Assembly: GCA_900315735.1 (NCBI GenBank)
Contig: ONAD01000013.1
Span: forward strand, 62,001 to 126,000
Reading direction: 5' to 3'
Source: an uncultured Lachnospiraceae bacterium
GTDB taxonomy: Bacteria > Bacillota > Clostridia > Lachnospirales > Lachnospiraceae
Length of the DNA: 64,000 nt
The first letter of the stretch is position 1, and each line of letters starts with the position of its first letter. Under the pieces are notes generated by a model. That model had not been told where the DNA came from and did no database searches. It saw only the letters and a program-made list of their open reading frames with translations. The position numbers and the translations under genes are program-made. Below, in pieces: positions 1-7,521 of this stretch.

Positions 1-194
1 CGGAAGGTGTCATTTAATACCTGCCGTAATACTTCTTCCGTTTTCTCGATAAATGCTGCTGTTCTTTTAAAATAAGCACGGAACGGCTCACAAACCTCCG
101 GTTCTGCCGCAAGTTCATGTATCCGCTCCGTTACCAAATCCAGTCGTTCTGTTATTGCTTCTCTTTCTTCTGCATTTAAATTCTGATATTCCAT
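1..194 (-). CDS. Hypothetical protein, N-terminal part only (cut by window edge)
   Basis: The reading frame starts at an ATG at 192-194 on the minus strand and stays open through the left edge, giving about 64 visible residues beginning MEYQNLNAEERE. An AAGGAAA ribosome binding site sits a few bases upstream. The visible part is highly charged and looks helical, with no signal peptide or membrane segment. I do not recognise the family. It is 30 bp downstream of the small membrane-protein gene at 225-557 and in the same direction, so the two may be co-transcribed. The C-terminal part, and therefore the function, lies outside the window. Confidence 0.6.
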   Translation of the reverse strand, partial: MEYQNLNAEEREAITERLDLVTERIHELAAEPEVCEPFRAYFKRTAAFIEKTEEVLRQVLNDTF

Positions 195-224
195 ACTTTG
201 TTTCCTTTATATCTCTTATTTTGC

Positions 225-557
225 CTATAACAGAATGCCGCCTGCATAGACAGCAATCCAGATAAGCAGTGAAAGGATTGAGAAAAATGTGGCAGCGTAA
301 GGAATGCTGCGAAATGAATTTTCCTCCTTCAGGCTTAAGATTGCAAGAATCACTGCGGCTAATGCTGCAAAAAAGGCAAGGATTCCATAGCAGGCTATGT
401 ATATGCTTAAATTACCAGCACTTTTGAACGCAAGGACTACCATCACTGCAAAACTAATCAGTGATAGCAATGCCAGTACAAGTGCTGTAATTCCTCTTTT
501 CGAAAGTGTCTTTTCTGTAAATTTATATTTTCTGTATCCTCTTCGTCTTTTTCTCAT
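225..557 (-). CDS. Small three-span membrane protein, DUF6142-like
   Basis: This 110-residue protein has a strongly basic N-terminus (MRKRRRGYRKYKF), followed by three hydrophobic segments at about residues 23-45, 52-73 and 84-107. That layout matches the small clostridial membrane proteins annotated as DUF6142, whose function is unknown. The positive-inside rule puts the N-terminus in the cytoplasm. It lies 32 bp downstream of the VanZ-like gene in the same direction, so it probably belongs to the pyrE-vanZ-like transcription group. No catalytic motif is visible. The family call rests on the size, the basic start and the three-span pattern, not on a search. Confidence 0.65.
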   Translation of the reverse strand: MRKRRRGYRKYKFTEKTLSKRGITALVLALLSLISFAVMVVLAFKSAGNLSIYIACYGILAFFAALAAVILAILSLKEENSFRSIPYAATFFSILSLLIWIAVYAGGILL

Positions 558-589
558 GTTCTTTCTCCCGATACATTTTGTACCGAAGT

Positions 590-1060
590 CTATTCTTTCT
601 GCTCAAACTTGTGACACCGGATATGATTTGCCAGCAAAAATCCAACATATCCAATCGCCCCGCCGATGGTATTTAAAATCAGATCGTCTACATCAAAGCT
701 TCCTACCTTGGACACAAGCTGCACCAGTTCTACCAGCAGGCTGAAGTCGAAGCTTAAAAGCACTACCCGGTAGAACTTTCTCTGGTTATGTGCCAGCAAT
801 GGCAGCAGCATTCCATAGGGAATAAATGCGACAATATTTCCCAGAAGGTTAAAGCAGACTGCTTTCGCACCCAGCGCCTTCCGGTAAATAATAAATCGCT
901 TGATTTCTTTTAAGGGCATAAGATTATAATGGTAGCTTCTTTCGGAATAGGTTCTTCCCAGCATTTCTGAGAAAAACAGGAAATAGCAAAGCAGACCCAG
1001 ATATATCACGAATAAAATCCATGCTCCGATGCGAAGCAGTTTTCTCGTCTTCTGACTCAA
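590..1060 (-). CDS. VanZ-like family membrane protein (TTG start)
   Basis: The protein has 156 residues with about four hydrophobic segments and the VanZ-like pattern: a first span, the ...YNLMPLKEIKRF... loop, and a conserved FNLLGNIVAFIPYGMLLP segment, then a late ...SFDVDDLILNTIGGAIGY motif. VanZ-type proteins occur widely in Firmicutes; one gives low-level teicoplanin resistance in enterococci, but most have no known role. The start codon is TTG at 1058-1060: both ATGs just upstream are out of frame and the next in-frame Met is residue 33, after the first membrane span. A GGGG run lies about 8 bases before the TTG. It follows pyrE by 28 bp and is probably co-transcribed with it. Confidence 0.8.
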   Translation of the reverse strand: MSQKTRKLLRIGAWILFVIYLGLLCYFLFFSEMLGRTYSERSYHYNLMPLKEIKRFIIYRKALGAKAVCFNLLGNIVAFIPYGMLLPLLAHNQRKFYRVVLLSFDFSLLVELVQLVSKVGSFDVDDLILNTIGGAIGYVGFLLANHIRCHKFEQKE

Positions 1061-1088
1061 TTCCTTTTCCCCATTTCATTTTTGCTGT

Positions 1089-1766
1089 TTATTTTGCCCC
1101 ATACTGCTCATAATATTTATCAATTGCTTCTTTCATCTTATCGTCGATGATAAGCTTGCCCTGGCAAGGACGGTTGTATAAGCACTCTACCACATCTGCC
1201 ATGCTGACAATTGCATTTGCAGGGAAACCGTATTTCTCCTGAATCTCATCCAATGCACATTTATCTGTCTCAAGTCCCTTTTCCATACGGTTTAAGGATA
1301 CCATCAGTCCAAGGATGGTTACATCTCCCTGTGCCTGAATGATTGGGAATGTCTCCTGAATGGATTTTCCGGATGTAGTTACATCTTCGATAATAACAAC
1401 GCGGTCACCGTCTTTGATTTTGCTTCCAAGTAAAATTCCGGTATCGCCATGGTCTTTTACTTCTTTACGGTTAGAGCAGTAACGAATCTCTTTGCCATAA
1501 AGACGGCTGAATGCGATTGTTGTTGCAACGGAAAGTGGAATTCCCTTATATGCCGGTCCAAACAGCACATCAAAATCGGTACCGTAGTGGTCGTGAATTG
1601 CTTTTGCATAATATTCTCCAAGGCTGGATAACTGTGAACCGGTTACATATGCACCGGCATTCATAAAGAAAGGAGACTTTCTTCCACTCTTTAATGTAAA
1701 GTCACCAAACTTTAAAACCTCGCTCTCTACCATAAATTCTATAAACTCTTTCTTATATGCTTCCAT
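1089..1766 (-). CDS. pyrE: Orotate phosphoribosyltransferase
   Basis: PyrE transfers a ribose-phosphate from PRPP to orotate, giving orotidine 5'-monophosphate, the fifth step of de novo UMP synthesis. The 225-residue protein is the usual length and has the PRPP-binding signature VVIIEDVTTSGKS (about residues 122-134). An N-terminal FTLKSGRKSPFF segment and the catalytic-loop lysines are also present. An AGGAGG ribosome binding site precedes the ATG. It is not directly attached to pyrD: a GGDEF gene, a terminator and an oppositely oriented 33-codon gene lie between, so pyrE needs its own promoter in 1767-2020. The product would act on the orotate made by PyrD/PyrK encoded 2 kb upstream. Confidence 0.96.
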   Translation of the reverse strand: MEAYKKEFIEFMVESEVLKFGDFTLKSGRKSPFFMNAGAYVTGSQLSSLGEYYAKAIHDHYGTDFDVLFGPAYKGIPLSVATTIAFSRLYGKEIRYCSNRKEVKDHGDTGILLGSKIKDGDRVVIIEDVTTSGKSIQETFPIIQAQGDVTILGLMVSLNRMEKGLETDKCALDEIQEKYGFPANAIVSMADVVECLYNRPCQGKLIIDDKMKEAIDKYYEQYGAK

Positions 1767-1908
1767 GTATGAAACCTCCTGAATATGTCAACTGTGAAAT
1801 ATATCACTTTTTTCTTTTACCTAATTTCTTATGCTACCATACTTCCCTGAAAACCTCAATGCGTTTTCCTTAAGATAATATAAATTCTTCCTGTTTGTTT
1901 TCTTTTGG

Positions 1909-1936
1909 TTTACATAATATATGTACGAATTATGGT
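1909..1936 (+). promoter_or_regulatory. Candidate promoter for the 33-codon gene
   Basis: A TTTACA -35 hexamer (1909-1914) is separated by 16 bp from a TATGGT -10-like hexamer (1931-1936), about 85 bp upstream of the small gene at 2021. The surrounding 1767-2020 gap (254 bp) is AT-rich and must also carry a promoter for pyrE on the other strand; I could not pick a convincing one for pyrE. The match is only moderate. Confidence 0.35.
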
Positions 1937-2020
1937 ACACTTCATGTTATAAGATAGATTTATCAAATGGATAACAACTTGAATTCAGACTTTATAAACG
2001 AAAAGAAAGGATGTGCTTTT

Positions 2021-2122
2021 ATGAAAGGATATTTTGTTGCAGACGGATACATGGGATATATCAACGGAGCTTATATGTTATTTGCCGATGAACGTGACTA
2101 TCTGGAATATTTTAATGATTAA
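2021..2122 (+). CDS. 33-residue small protein of unknown function
   Basis: An ATG at 2021 opens a 33-codon frame ending at TAA 2120-2122, starting MKGYFVADGYMGYINGAYM and ending DYLEYFND. An AGAAAGG ribosome binding site lies 10 bases upstream, a promoter candidate lies at 1909-1936, and a strong terminator follows only 18 bp after the stop, so this is a complete little transcription unit. The product is rich in Tyr, Gly and acidic residues, with no membrane span or cysteine. The spaced GY(M/F)xGY(I)xGxYMLF pattern looks like a short antiparallel beta-sheet followed by an acidic tail. I believe similar 30-35 residue proteins occur in Lachnospiraceae, but this is an impression, not a search. 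It stands opposite to all its neighbours. Confidence 0.65.
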   Translation: MKGYFVADGYMGYINGAYMLFADERDYLEYFND

Positions 2123-2139
2123 TCTCCGTTATATGTATC

Positions 2140-2183
2140 AAAAAGGCTTCCAGCGGAATTTTATTTCCGGCGGAAGCCTTTTT
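2140..2183. terminator. Bidirectional intrinsic terminator
   Basis: A stem of 12 perfect pairs (AAAAAGGCTTCC with GGAAGCCTTTTT, extended by partly paired bases) closes a short AT-rich loop. It has a T tract on both strands, so it can end the 33-codon gene on the plus strand and the GGDEF gene on the minus strand. Confidence 0.85.
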
Positions 2184-2204
2184 CTTACTGCTCGTATAAA
2201 AACC

Positions 2205-3482
2205 TTAATGTCTCCGGTCTATGCCATTATGCTTATAATAAGCTGCTTTTTCTTCATACATCCGGCTTTTGGATTCTGTCAGCAGAATGTCAGGTCCAAG
2301 GTTCCAGTCTTTCTGCCAGACGGTTCCCACTGCCATTACGACATCCTTCTGCTCCATATCAGCCTTCATATTATCTACTCTCTGCTGCAGTTCAGCTTCA
2401 TCGATTCCTGCACACAATGCCAGAAGCTCATCTCCTCCGATACGGAATAATCCGTAATCCGAAAATTCCTCCCGCAGCACTTCCGCCGCACGTAAGATAA
2501 GCTGGTCTCCTGCCTGATGTCCTAAGGTATCATTTACTTTCTTAAGTCCGGTAATGTCACAATATACCACACCGAAGCTTGCGCCTCTTGGTACTTCCGC
2601 CACATAACGCTCCATTGCAAAACGGTTTCCCAGTTTCGTCAACTGGTCACTGTAGCTCATCTGCTCCAGTTCCCGCACCAGATTTCTCCGGCGAAGCGTG
2701 GATACAATAAAATGTCCCATAATCTGAAGCATATTTGAAGTATAATCCAATGATTTTACCGGTGGATTGTCCACTCCGTAAAAGCCAATTACCTTCTGTT
2801 CATCATACAGTGGAACCACTACCAGAGAAGAAATGTCCTGCTGTTTCAGATTCTCATACTGCAGCGGGTCAGCCTCTCGTATCTCTTCCAGATCACCGAT
2901 GATAATATTTTTATTTTCACTGAAGTTGCGATACCAGTTCTCGCATACTTCGGAAGGAACATTCTGCAGATTATCCTTCTCCGGTTTGACACCATTTGCT
3001 ACCCATTCATGGGTATTATCATCATTTCCAAAACGGTTTCTTTCAAAGATATAGGTTCGTTCTCCACTCAGCGCTTTTCCAAGGTATTCAAGAATAATTT
3101 CCAAAGACTGATCCGGTGTCGGTGCCTGCAATGTAATCCGCAAGCCTTCGTTGATAAAGGCTTCCATATTCTCATAACTTTGCAGCAGGCTGCCCTGTTT
3201 TTCTTCGTCACTGACATCCAATGCAAGCTCCACCCGATAACGTTTTCCGTCCTGTTCAATTACGGTATCCTTTAACATCAGGTGTTTATCGAGAATCGGA
3301 TTATAATATTTCCACTCCTTGAATTCGCCCTCTTCCAGTTGTGGGTTATTACACAATACACAAGGTGCTGCACTGTGCTGTATTACTTCATAACACATCT
3401 TTCCTCGGGCTTCTTCCAGGCTGTTAAATCCATAGGTTTCTCTTGTTTTCCGATTCATATAGACCAGTTCATGCGTCTCCAT
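2205..3482 (-). CDS. PAS-GAF-GGDEF signalling protein, probably with disrupted N-terminus
   Basis: From the ATG at 3480-3482 the protein is 425 residues: a PAS-like domain at 1-95 with CEVIQHSAAPCVLC, a GAF-like domain at about 100-260, and a GGDEF domain at about 270-425. The GGDEF signature reads RIGGDELLAL (GGDEL at 349-353), so the first four key residues are kept but Phe is Leu; the metal and substrate residues in CDITGLKKVND are present. A diguanylate cyclase is likely, though activity is not assured. In the same frame upstream, a TTG at 3537-3539 with an AGAGGA site encodes LEKICSFFENLDEFV, then TAG, then VSD and the ATG. That looks like the true N-terminus of the PAS domain interrupted by one nonsense codon. 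Translation may restart at 3482 behind a weak AGG. It lies 68 bp after pyrD. Confidence 0.85.
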   Translation of the reverse strand: METHELVYMNRKTRETYGFNSLEEARGKMCYEVIQHSAAPCVLCNNPQLEEGEFKEWKYYNPILDKHLMLKDTVIEQDGKRYRVELALDVSDEEKQGSLLQSYENMEAFINEGLRITLQAPTPDQSLEIILEYLGKALSGERTYIFERNRFGNDDNTHEWVANGVKPEKDNLQNVPSEVCENWYRNFSENKNIIIGDLEEIREADPLQYENLKQQDISSLVVVPLYDEQKVIGFYGVDNPPVKSLDYTSNMLQIMGHFIVSTLRRRNLVRELEQMSYSDQLTKLGNRFAMERYVAEVPRGASFGVVYCDITGLKKVNDTLGHQAGDQLILRAAEVLREEFSDYGLFRIGGDELLALCAGIDEAELQQRVDNMKADMEQKDVVMAVGTVWQKDWNLGPDILLTESKSRMYEEKAAYYKHNGIDRRH

Positions 3483-3550
3483 ATCGGAAACCTATACGAA
3501 CTCATCAAGATTTTCAAAAAAACTACAAATCTTTTCCAACGTTCTATCCT

Positions 3551-4456
3551 CTAATCAGTGACTGCGCCAATCAGTTCATTGATATCTTCAATTCCATTAT
3601 TTTCCATATAATCCTGTATTCCATTGATGATATCAATGGTTGCAGTAGGATTGGTAAAGTTCGCAGTTCCCACAGAAACTGCGGTTGCACCTGCTAATAT
3701 CAGCTCCAATGCATCCTCTGCGCTCTGTACGCCGCCCATTCCGATGATTGGAATCTTGACTGCCTGTGCTGCCTGATATACCATGCGCACTGCAATCGGA
3801 TGTACTGCCGGGCCGGACATTCCGCCGGTTCTGTTTGCCAGGGCAAACTTTCTGCGGTTGACATCAATTTTCATTCCGGTCAGTGTATTAATCAGGGAAA
3901 TGACATCTGCTCCGCCGGCTTCTGCCGCCTTTGCCATTTCTGTAATATCCGTTACATTCGGGCTTAATTTCATAATAACCGGCTGCTTTGCATATTTCTT
4001 TACTTCTTTGGTAATCTCTTCTACAGAAGCTGCGCACTGTCCAAAGGCAATGCCGCCTTCTTTTACATTCGGACAGGAAATGTTGATTTCTAACATATCT
4101 ACCGGCTGATCTGCTAATCTTTCCACAACTTCTACATAATCGGAAGCTGTTTTTCCACATACATTTACGATAATGCGTGTATCATAGTGGGCAAGAAATG
4201 GAATATCACGCTGCACAAACACATCAATACCCGGATTCTGTAAACCGATTGCATTTAACATTCCACCGTATACCTCTGCCACACGAGGGGTCGGATTACC
4301 CGGCCATGGTACATTGGCAACACCTTTGGTCACTACTGCACCCAGTTTATTCAAATCTACAAATTCACCGTATTCCTGACCGGAGCCAAAGGTTCCGGAT
4401 GCTGTCATAATCGGATTCTTCAATAATACTCCTGCCAGATTTACTCTTGTATTCAT
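3551..4456 (-). CDS. pyrD: Dihydroorotate dehydrogenase B, catalytic subunit
   Basis: PyrD of class IB oxidises dihydroorotate to orotate using bound FMN and passes the electrons to the PyrK subunit, which uses NAD+. The 301-residue length fits class IB. Visible marks are the N-terminal KNPIMTASGTFGSG flavin-site segment, the NISCPNV loop carrying the catalytic-type cysteine at about 128, KLSPNVTDI, and the phosphate-binding IIGMGGVQSAEDALE and GATAVSVGTANF segments. The start overlaps the pyrK stop by one base (TAATG), and the GGAGG ribosome site lies inside the end of pyrK. This tight coupling fits a heterotetramer made in equal amounts. Confidence 0.97.
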   Translation of the reverse strand: MNTRVNLAGVLLKNPIMTASGTFGSGQEYGEFVDLNKLGAVVTKGVANVPWPGNPTPRVAEVYGGMLNAIGLQNPGIDVFVQRDIPFLAHYDTRIIVNVCGKTASDYVEVVERLADQPVDMLEINISCPNVKEGGIAFGQCAASVEEITKEVKKYAKQPVIMKLSPNVTDITEMAKAAEAGGADVISLINTLTGMKIDVNRRKFALANRTGGMSGPAVHPIAVRMVYQAAQAVKIPIIGMGGVQSAEDALELILAGATAVSVGTANFTNPTATIDIINGIQDYMENNGIEDINELIGAVTD

Positions 4457-5223
4457 TAAAGTTCCACCTCCTCAGCCCGGAAAACCGGTCCTTCTTTACA
4501 TACACGTTTGTTATTGACATTGGAATGCTCATCCTTATACTTAGACTGGCATACGCAGGCTAAGCAGGCTCCGATTCCGCAAGCCATACGCTCTTCCATG
4601 GAAATCCAGCATTCAATCTGTTTTTCCTTTGCATAATCCTTGATGGCTGCCAGCATCGGCTTTGGTCCGCAGGCATAGATAACATCTGCCGTCAGTCCAT
4701 TTTCACGGATAGCATCTAATACATTTCCTTCGGTTCCGGCACTGCCGTCCTCGGTTGCCACATAGACTTCTCCCTCTTCACGGAATTCATCCATCAGGAA
4801 AAGCTCATCCCGGAAGCCAAGAATCATCTGCTTTTCGCAGTCTAATTCCTTTGCCAGCTCTAACATTGGTGGAATTCCGATTCCGCCGCCGATTAAGAAT
4901 GCTTTCTTTTCTTTCTTCGGAAATCCATTTCCAAGAGGGCCTGTTATGTCAAGAATTCCACCGGTATGCATTCTCGAAAATTCTTCTGTTCCTTTTCCAA
5001 CTTTACGATATACCAGACGGATGGCATTATCTTTTTTATCAATTTCACAGATACTGATTGGTCTTGGAAGCAGTCTGCTTCCATCATTACAATATACAGA
5101 TACAAACTGACCTGCCTTCGCATGAGCTGCAATCTCTTCGGTGCGCAGCCACATACTGTAAATGTCATCTGCTATTTCTTCCTGGCGGATAATAATCGCC
5201 TGTTCCTTAAATTTCTCTGCCAT
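4456..5223 (-). CDS. pyrK: Dihydroorotate dehydrogenase B, electron-transfer subunit
   Basis: PyrK carries FAD and a [2Fe-2S] cluster and moves electrons from PyrD to NAD+. The 255-residue protein has an N-terminal ferredoxin-reductase-like barrel with RPISICEI (FAD binding), an NAD-binding region around IGGGIGIPPMLELAKEL and CGPKPML, and a C-terminal cluster of cysteines: C215, C220, C223 and C242 in CGIGACLACVCQS...NKRVC. That spacing is the normal PyrK cluster pattern. The gene sits between pyrF (9 bp upstream) and pyrD (one-base overlap), so it is translated as part of the pyrCFKD message. Confidence 0.97.
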   Translation of the reverse strand: MAEKFKEQAIIIRQEEIADDIYSMWLRTEEIAAHAKAGQFVSVYCNDGSRLLPRPISICEIDKKDNAIRLVYRKVGKGTEEFSRMHTGGILDITGPLGNGFPKKEKKAFLIGGGIGIPPMLELAKELDCEKQMILGFRDELFLMDEFREEGEVYVATEDGSAGTEGNVLDAIRENGLTADVIYACGPKPMLAAIKDYAKEKQIECWISMEERMACGIGACLACVCQSKYKDEHSNVNNKRVCKEGPVFRAEEVEL

Positions 5224-5232
5224 CTTCTTCTC

Positions 5233-6159
5233 CTATCTTGCCTGTAAAGCTCCATCGATATCTTTTATCATTGCTTCTACTGCTGCTCTGGATGCATCTG
5301 CAAAATGCTCTGCGCCAAAGGATGCATATGCTTCCTGCTTATATGCAGCGATGATTCCACGGGAAGAGTTGACAATTGCGCCCAGTCCGTTTTCATCGAA
5401 ATAGTGTACTAAGTCTGCACCTTTTCCACCCTGTGCGCCGTATCCCGGAACTAAGATAAAGCTCTTTGGCATTACTTTACGAAGCACTTTTCCAATTTCC
5501 GGGTAGGTTGCGCCTACTACTGCTCCTACATAGCTGTAGTTATCTCCCATGACTTCTTCGCCCCACTGTGCTACCTTTTCGCCCACATATTCATACAGTG
5601 GTCTGCCATCGATTAATCTGTCCTGGAATTCTCCACTGGACGGATTACTGGTCTTAACTAAAATGAAGATTCCTTTTTTCTCTTCTTTACATACTTCCAG
5701 GAAAGGCTTGATTCCATCGGAACCAAGATATGGATTAACGGTTGCAAAGTCTTCATCAAAAGCGGAAAGCTTTTTGCTTCCTACCGAAACCCTGCCAAGA
5801 TGTCCTACTGCATATGCTGCGGATGTGGAGCCGATATCACCACGTTTTACATCTCCGATTACTACAAGGCCTTTGGAGTGGCAGTAATCTACTGTCTTCT
5901 GATATGCCTTTACACCTTCTACGCCAAACTGCTCATACATGGCAATCTGTGGTTTTACAGCAGGGATTAAATCATAAGTGGCATCTACAATTGCTTTGTT
6001 AAACTGCCAGATTGCTTCTGCTGCTCCTTCTAATGTCTCGCCATGCTCCTTAAATGCTGCTGCCTTGATATGTTCCGGAACATAATCTAACATCGGGTCT
6101 AAGCCTACCACGATTGGTGCATGAGTTTTTTCTATTTTCTGAATCAATTTGTTAATCAT
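5233..6159 (-). CDS. pyrF: Orotidine 5'-phosphate decarboxylase (long, PyrF type 2)
   Basis: This enzyme removes CO2 from OMP to make UMP, the last step of the pathway. At 308 residues it belongs to the longer type-2 OMP decarboxylases, not the ~230-residue Bacillus type. The catalytic Asp-Lys-Asp array appears as VIGDVKRGDIGSTSAAYA at about residues 97-114. FILVPGYGAQGGKG and NSSRGII near the C-terminus form the phosphate-binding loops. The start is 21 bp after the pyrC stop with an AAAGG site. It is co-directional with pyrC and pyrK. Confidence 0.96.
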   Translation of the reverse strand: MINKLIQKIEKTHAPIVVGLDPMLDYVPEHIKAAAFKEHGETLEGAAEAIWQFNKAIVDATYDLIPAVKPQIAMYEQFGVEGVKAYQKTVDYCHSKGLVVIGDVKRGDIGSTSAAYAVGHLGRVSVGSKKLSAFDEDFATVNPYLGSDGIKPFLEVCKEEKKGIFILVKTSNPSSGEFQDRLIDGRPLYEYVGEKVAQWGEEVMGDNYSYVGAVVGATYPEIGKVLRKVMPKSFILVPGYGAQGGKGADLVHYFDENGLGAIVNSSRGIIAAYKQEAYASFGAEHFADASRAAVEAMIKDIDGALQAR

Positions 6160-6180
6160 ATCTTTTAGCCTTTCTTTTTC

Positions 6181-7464
6181 TTATTCTTCTGCTGCATCGT
6201 ATACAATCTTGCCTTCACAGATTGTCATCATTACTTTTCCGGTTACTTTTCTGCCATGGAAAGGTGTGTTCTTTGCCTTTGACCAGAATTTATTCTTATC
6301 AATCACATAAGTGCATTCCGGGTCAAAAAGTGTGACATCTGCCATGCAACCCTCTTCTAAAGTTCCCTTTTTCAGATGAAGTATCTGCGCCGGATTATAG
6401 CTCATTTTCTCTACCATCTGCATTGGTGTTAAGTATCCGCCCAGCACCAGCTCTGTATAGGTTAATGCTGCTGCGGTTTCCATTCCCACGATTCCGAATG
6501 GCGCTTTTACCATGCTGTTGTTTTTCTCATCCGCAGTATGTGGTGCATGGTCTGTAGAAATGACTTCCATGGTTCCATCGGAAAGTCCCTTTTTCAATGC
6601 CTCCACGTCCTCTTTCCGGCGGAGTGGCGGATTCATTTTATAATTGGTATCTCCTTCTACGATATCATCGGATGTCAATGTAAAATGATGCGGGCAGACT
6701 TCTGCCGATACCGGAATATGCTCTAACTTCGCATATTTTACCATGTTTACACTGTTTCTGGTAGAGCAGTGGCAAAGGTGCAGATGTGCACCGGTATCTT
6801 TGGATAACATGATATTTCTTGCAATCATGATATCTTCTACGGAATTGGTAATTCCTGCCAGTCCCCAGCGTTTTGCATTCTCATCTTCATTCACAACTCC
6901 GGAGCCTACCAGATTCTTATCTTCACAATGGGACAGCACCGGAATATTGCAGTCTCTTGCTACCAGCATGGCATCTCTTGCCAGCAGTGAATTCATAACG
7001 GATTTGCCATCTTCACTGATTGCCGGACTTCCTGCTTCTGCCATTTCTTTGATGTCAGCTAATTCTTCGCCCTGCTGTCCTTTGGTTACTGCACCGACCT
7101 GCAATACATGTACCAGTCCGACACTCTCTGCTTTGTGATGCACATAACGTACCACATCTGCATTATCTACTACCGGCTTGGTATTCGGCATTGCGAGTAC
7201 CGTTGTATATCCGCCTCTTGCTGCGGAACGGGTCTCTGTTTCCACATCTCCCTTATGAGTAAATCCCGGGTCCCGCAGATGCACATGCATATCAACGAGT
7301 CCAGGCATTACATACAGTCCTTTGGCATCGATTGTCTTCTCTGCCTTTTTCTTGATATTTTTTCCTCTTTTCGTAATGACTCCATCTTCTATGAAAAGGT
7401 CCATTACATCATCTGTTTTCGTAGCCGGGTCTAAAATACGGCCACCTTTTATTAAGATTGTCAT
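6181..7464 (-). CDS. pyrC: Dihydroorotase, class I
   Basis: PyrC closes carbamoyl-aspartate to dihydroorotate. The 427-residue length and motifs are those of class I amidohydrolase-type dihydroorotases: the zinc-binding HxH in DMHVHLRDPGFTHKGD (about residues 57-72), HCED and CPHHF histidines further on, and the catalytic Asp in ISTDHAPHTADEK. An AGGAGG site lies 7-8 bases before the ATG. It heads the pyrCFKD group and follows hflX by 57 bp in the same direction. I found neither a PyrR-type attenuator hairpin nor a separate clear promoter in that gap. carA, carB and pyrB are not in the window. Confidence 0.96.
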   Translation of the reverse strand: MTILIKGGRILDPATKTDDVMDLFIEDGVITKRGKNIKKKAEKTIDAKGLYVMPGLVDMHVHLRDPGFTHKGDVETETRSAARGGYTTVLAMPNTKPVVDNADVVRYVHHKAESVGLVHVLQVGAVTKGQQGEELADIKEMAEAGSPAISEDGKSVMNSLLARDAMLVARDCNIPVLSHCEDKNLVGSGVVNEDENAKRWGLAGITNSVEDIMIARNIMLSKDTGAHLHLCHCSTRNSVNMVKYAKLEHIPVSAEVCPHHFTLTSDDIVEGDTNYKMNPPLRRKEDVEALKKGLSDGTMEVISTDHAPHTADEKNNSMVKAPFGIVGMETAAALTYTELVLGGYLTPMQMVEKMSYNPAQILHLKKGTLEEGCMADVTLFDPECTYVIDKNKFWSKAKNTPFHGRKVTGKVMMTICEGKIVYDAAEE

Positions 7465-7521
7465 TTGGAATACCTCCTACTGCTCCTATTTTAGCATACA
7501 AGTAGCCCCGGGGCAATCTGC

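Noticed and set aside
2034-2450. 138-codon plus-strand frame running through the terminator
   Set aside because: It is antisense to the GGDEF gene and overlaps the better-supported 33-codon gene in another frame.
7465-7521. PyrR-type attenuator before pyrC
   Set aside because: The 57-bp gap has no terminator/antiterminator pair or recognisable PyrR-binding loop.
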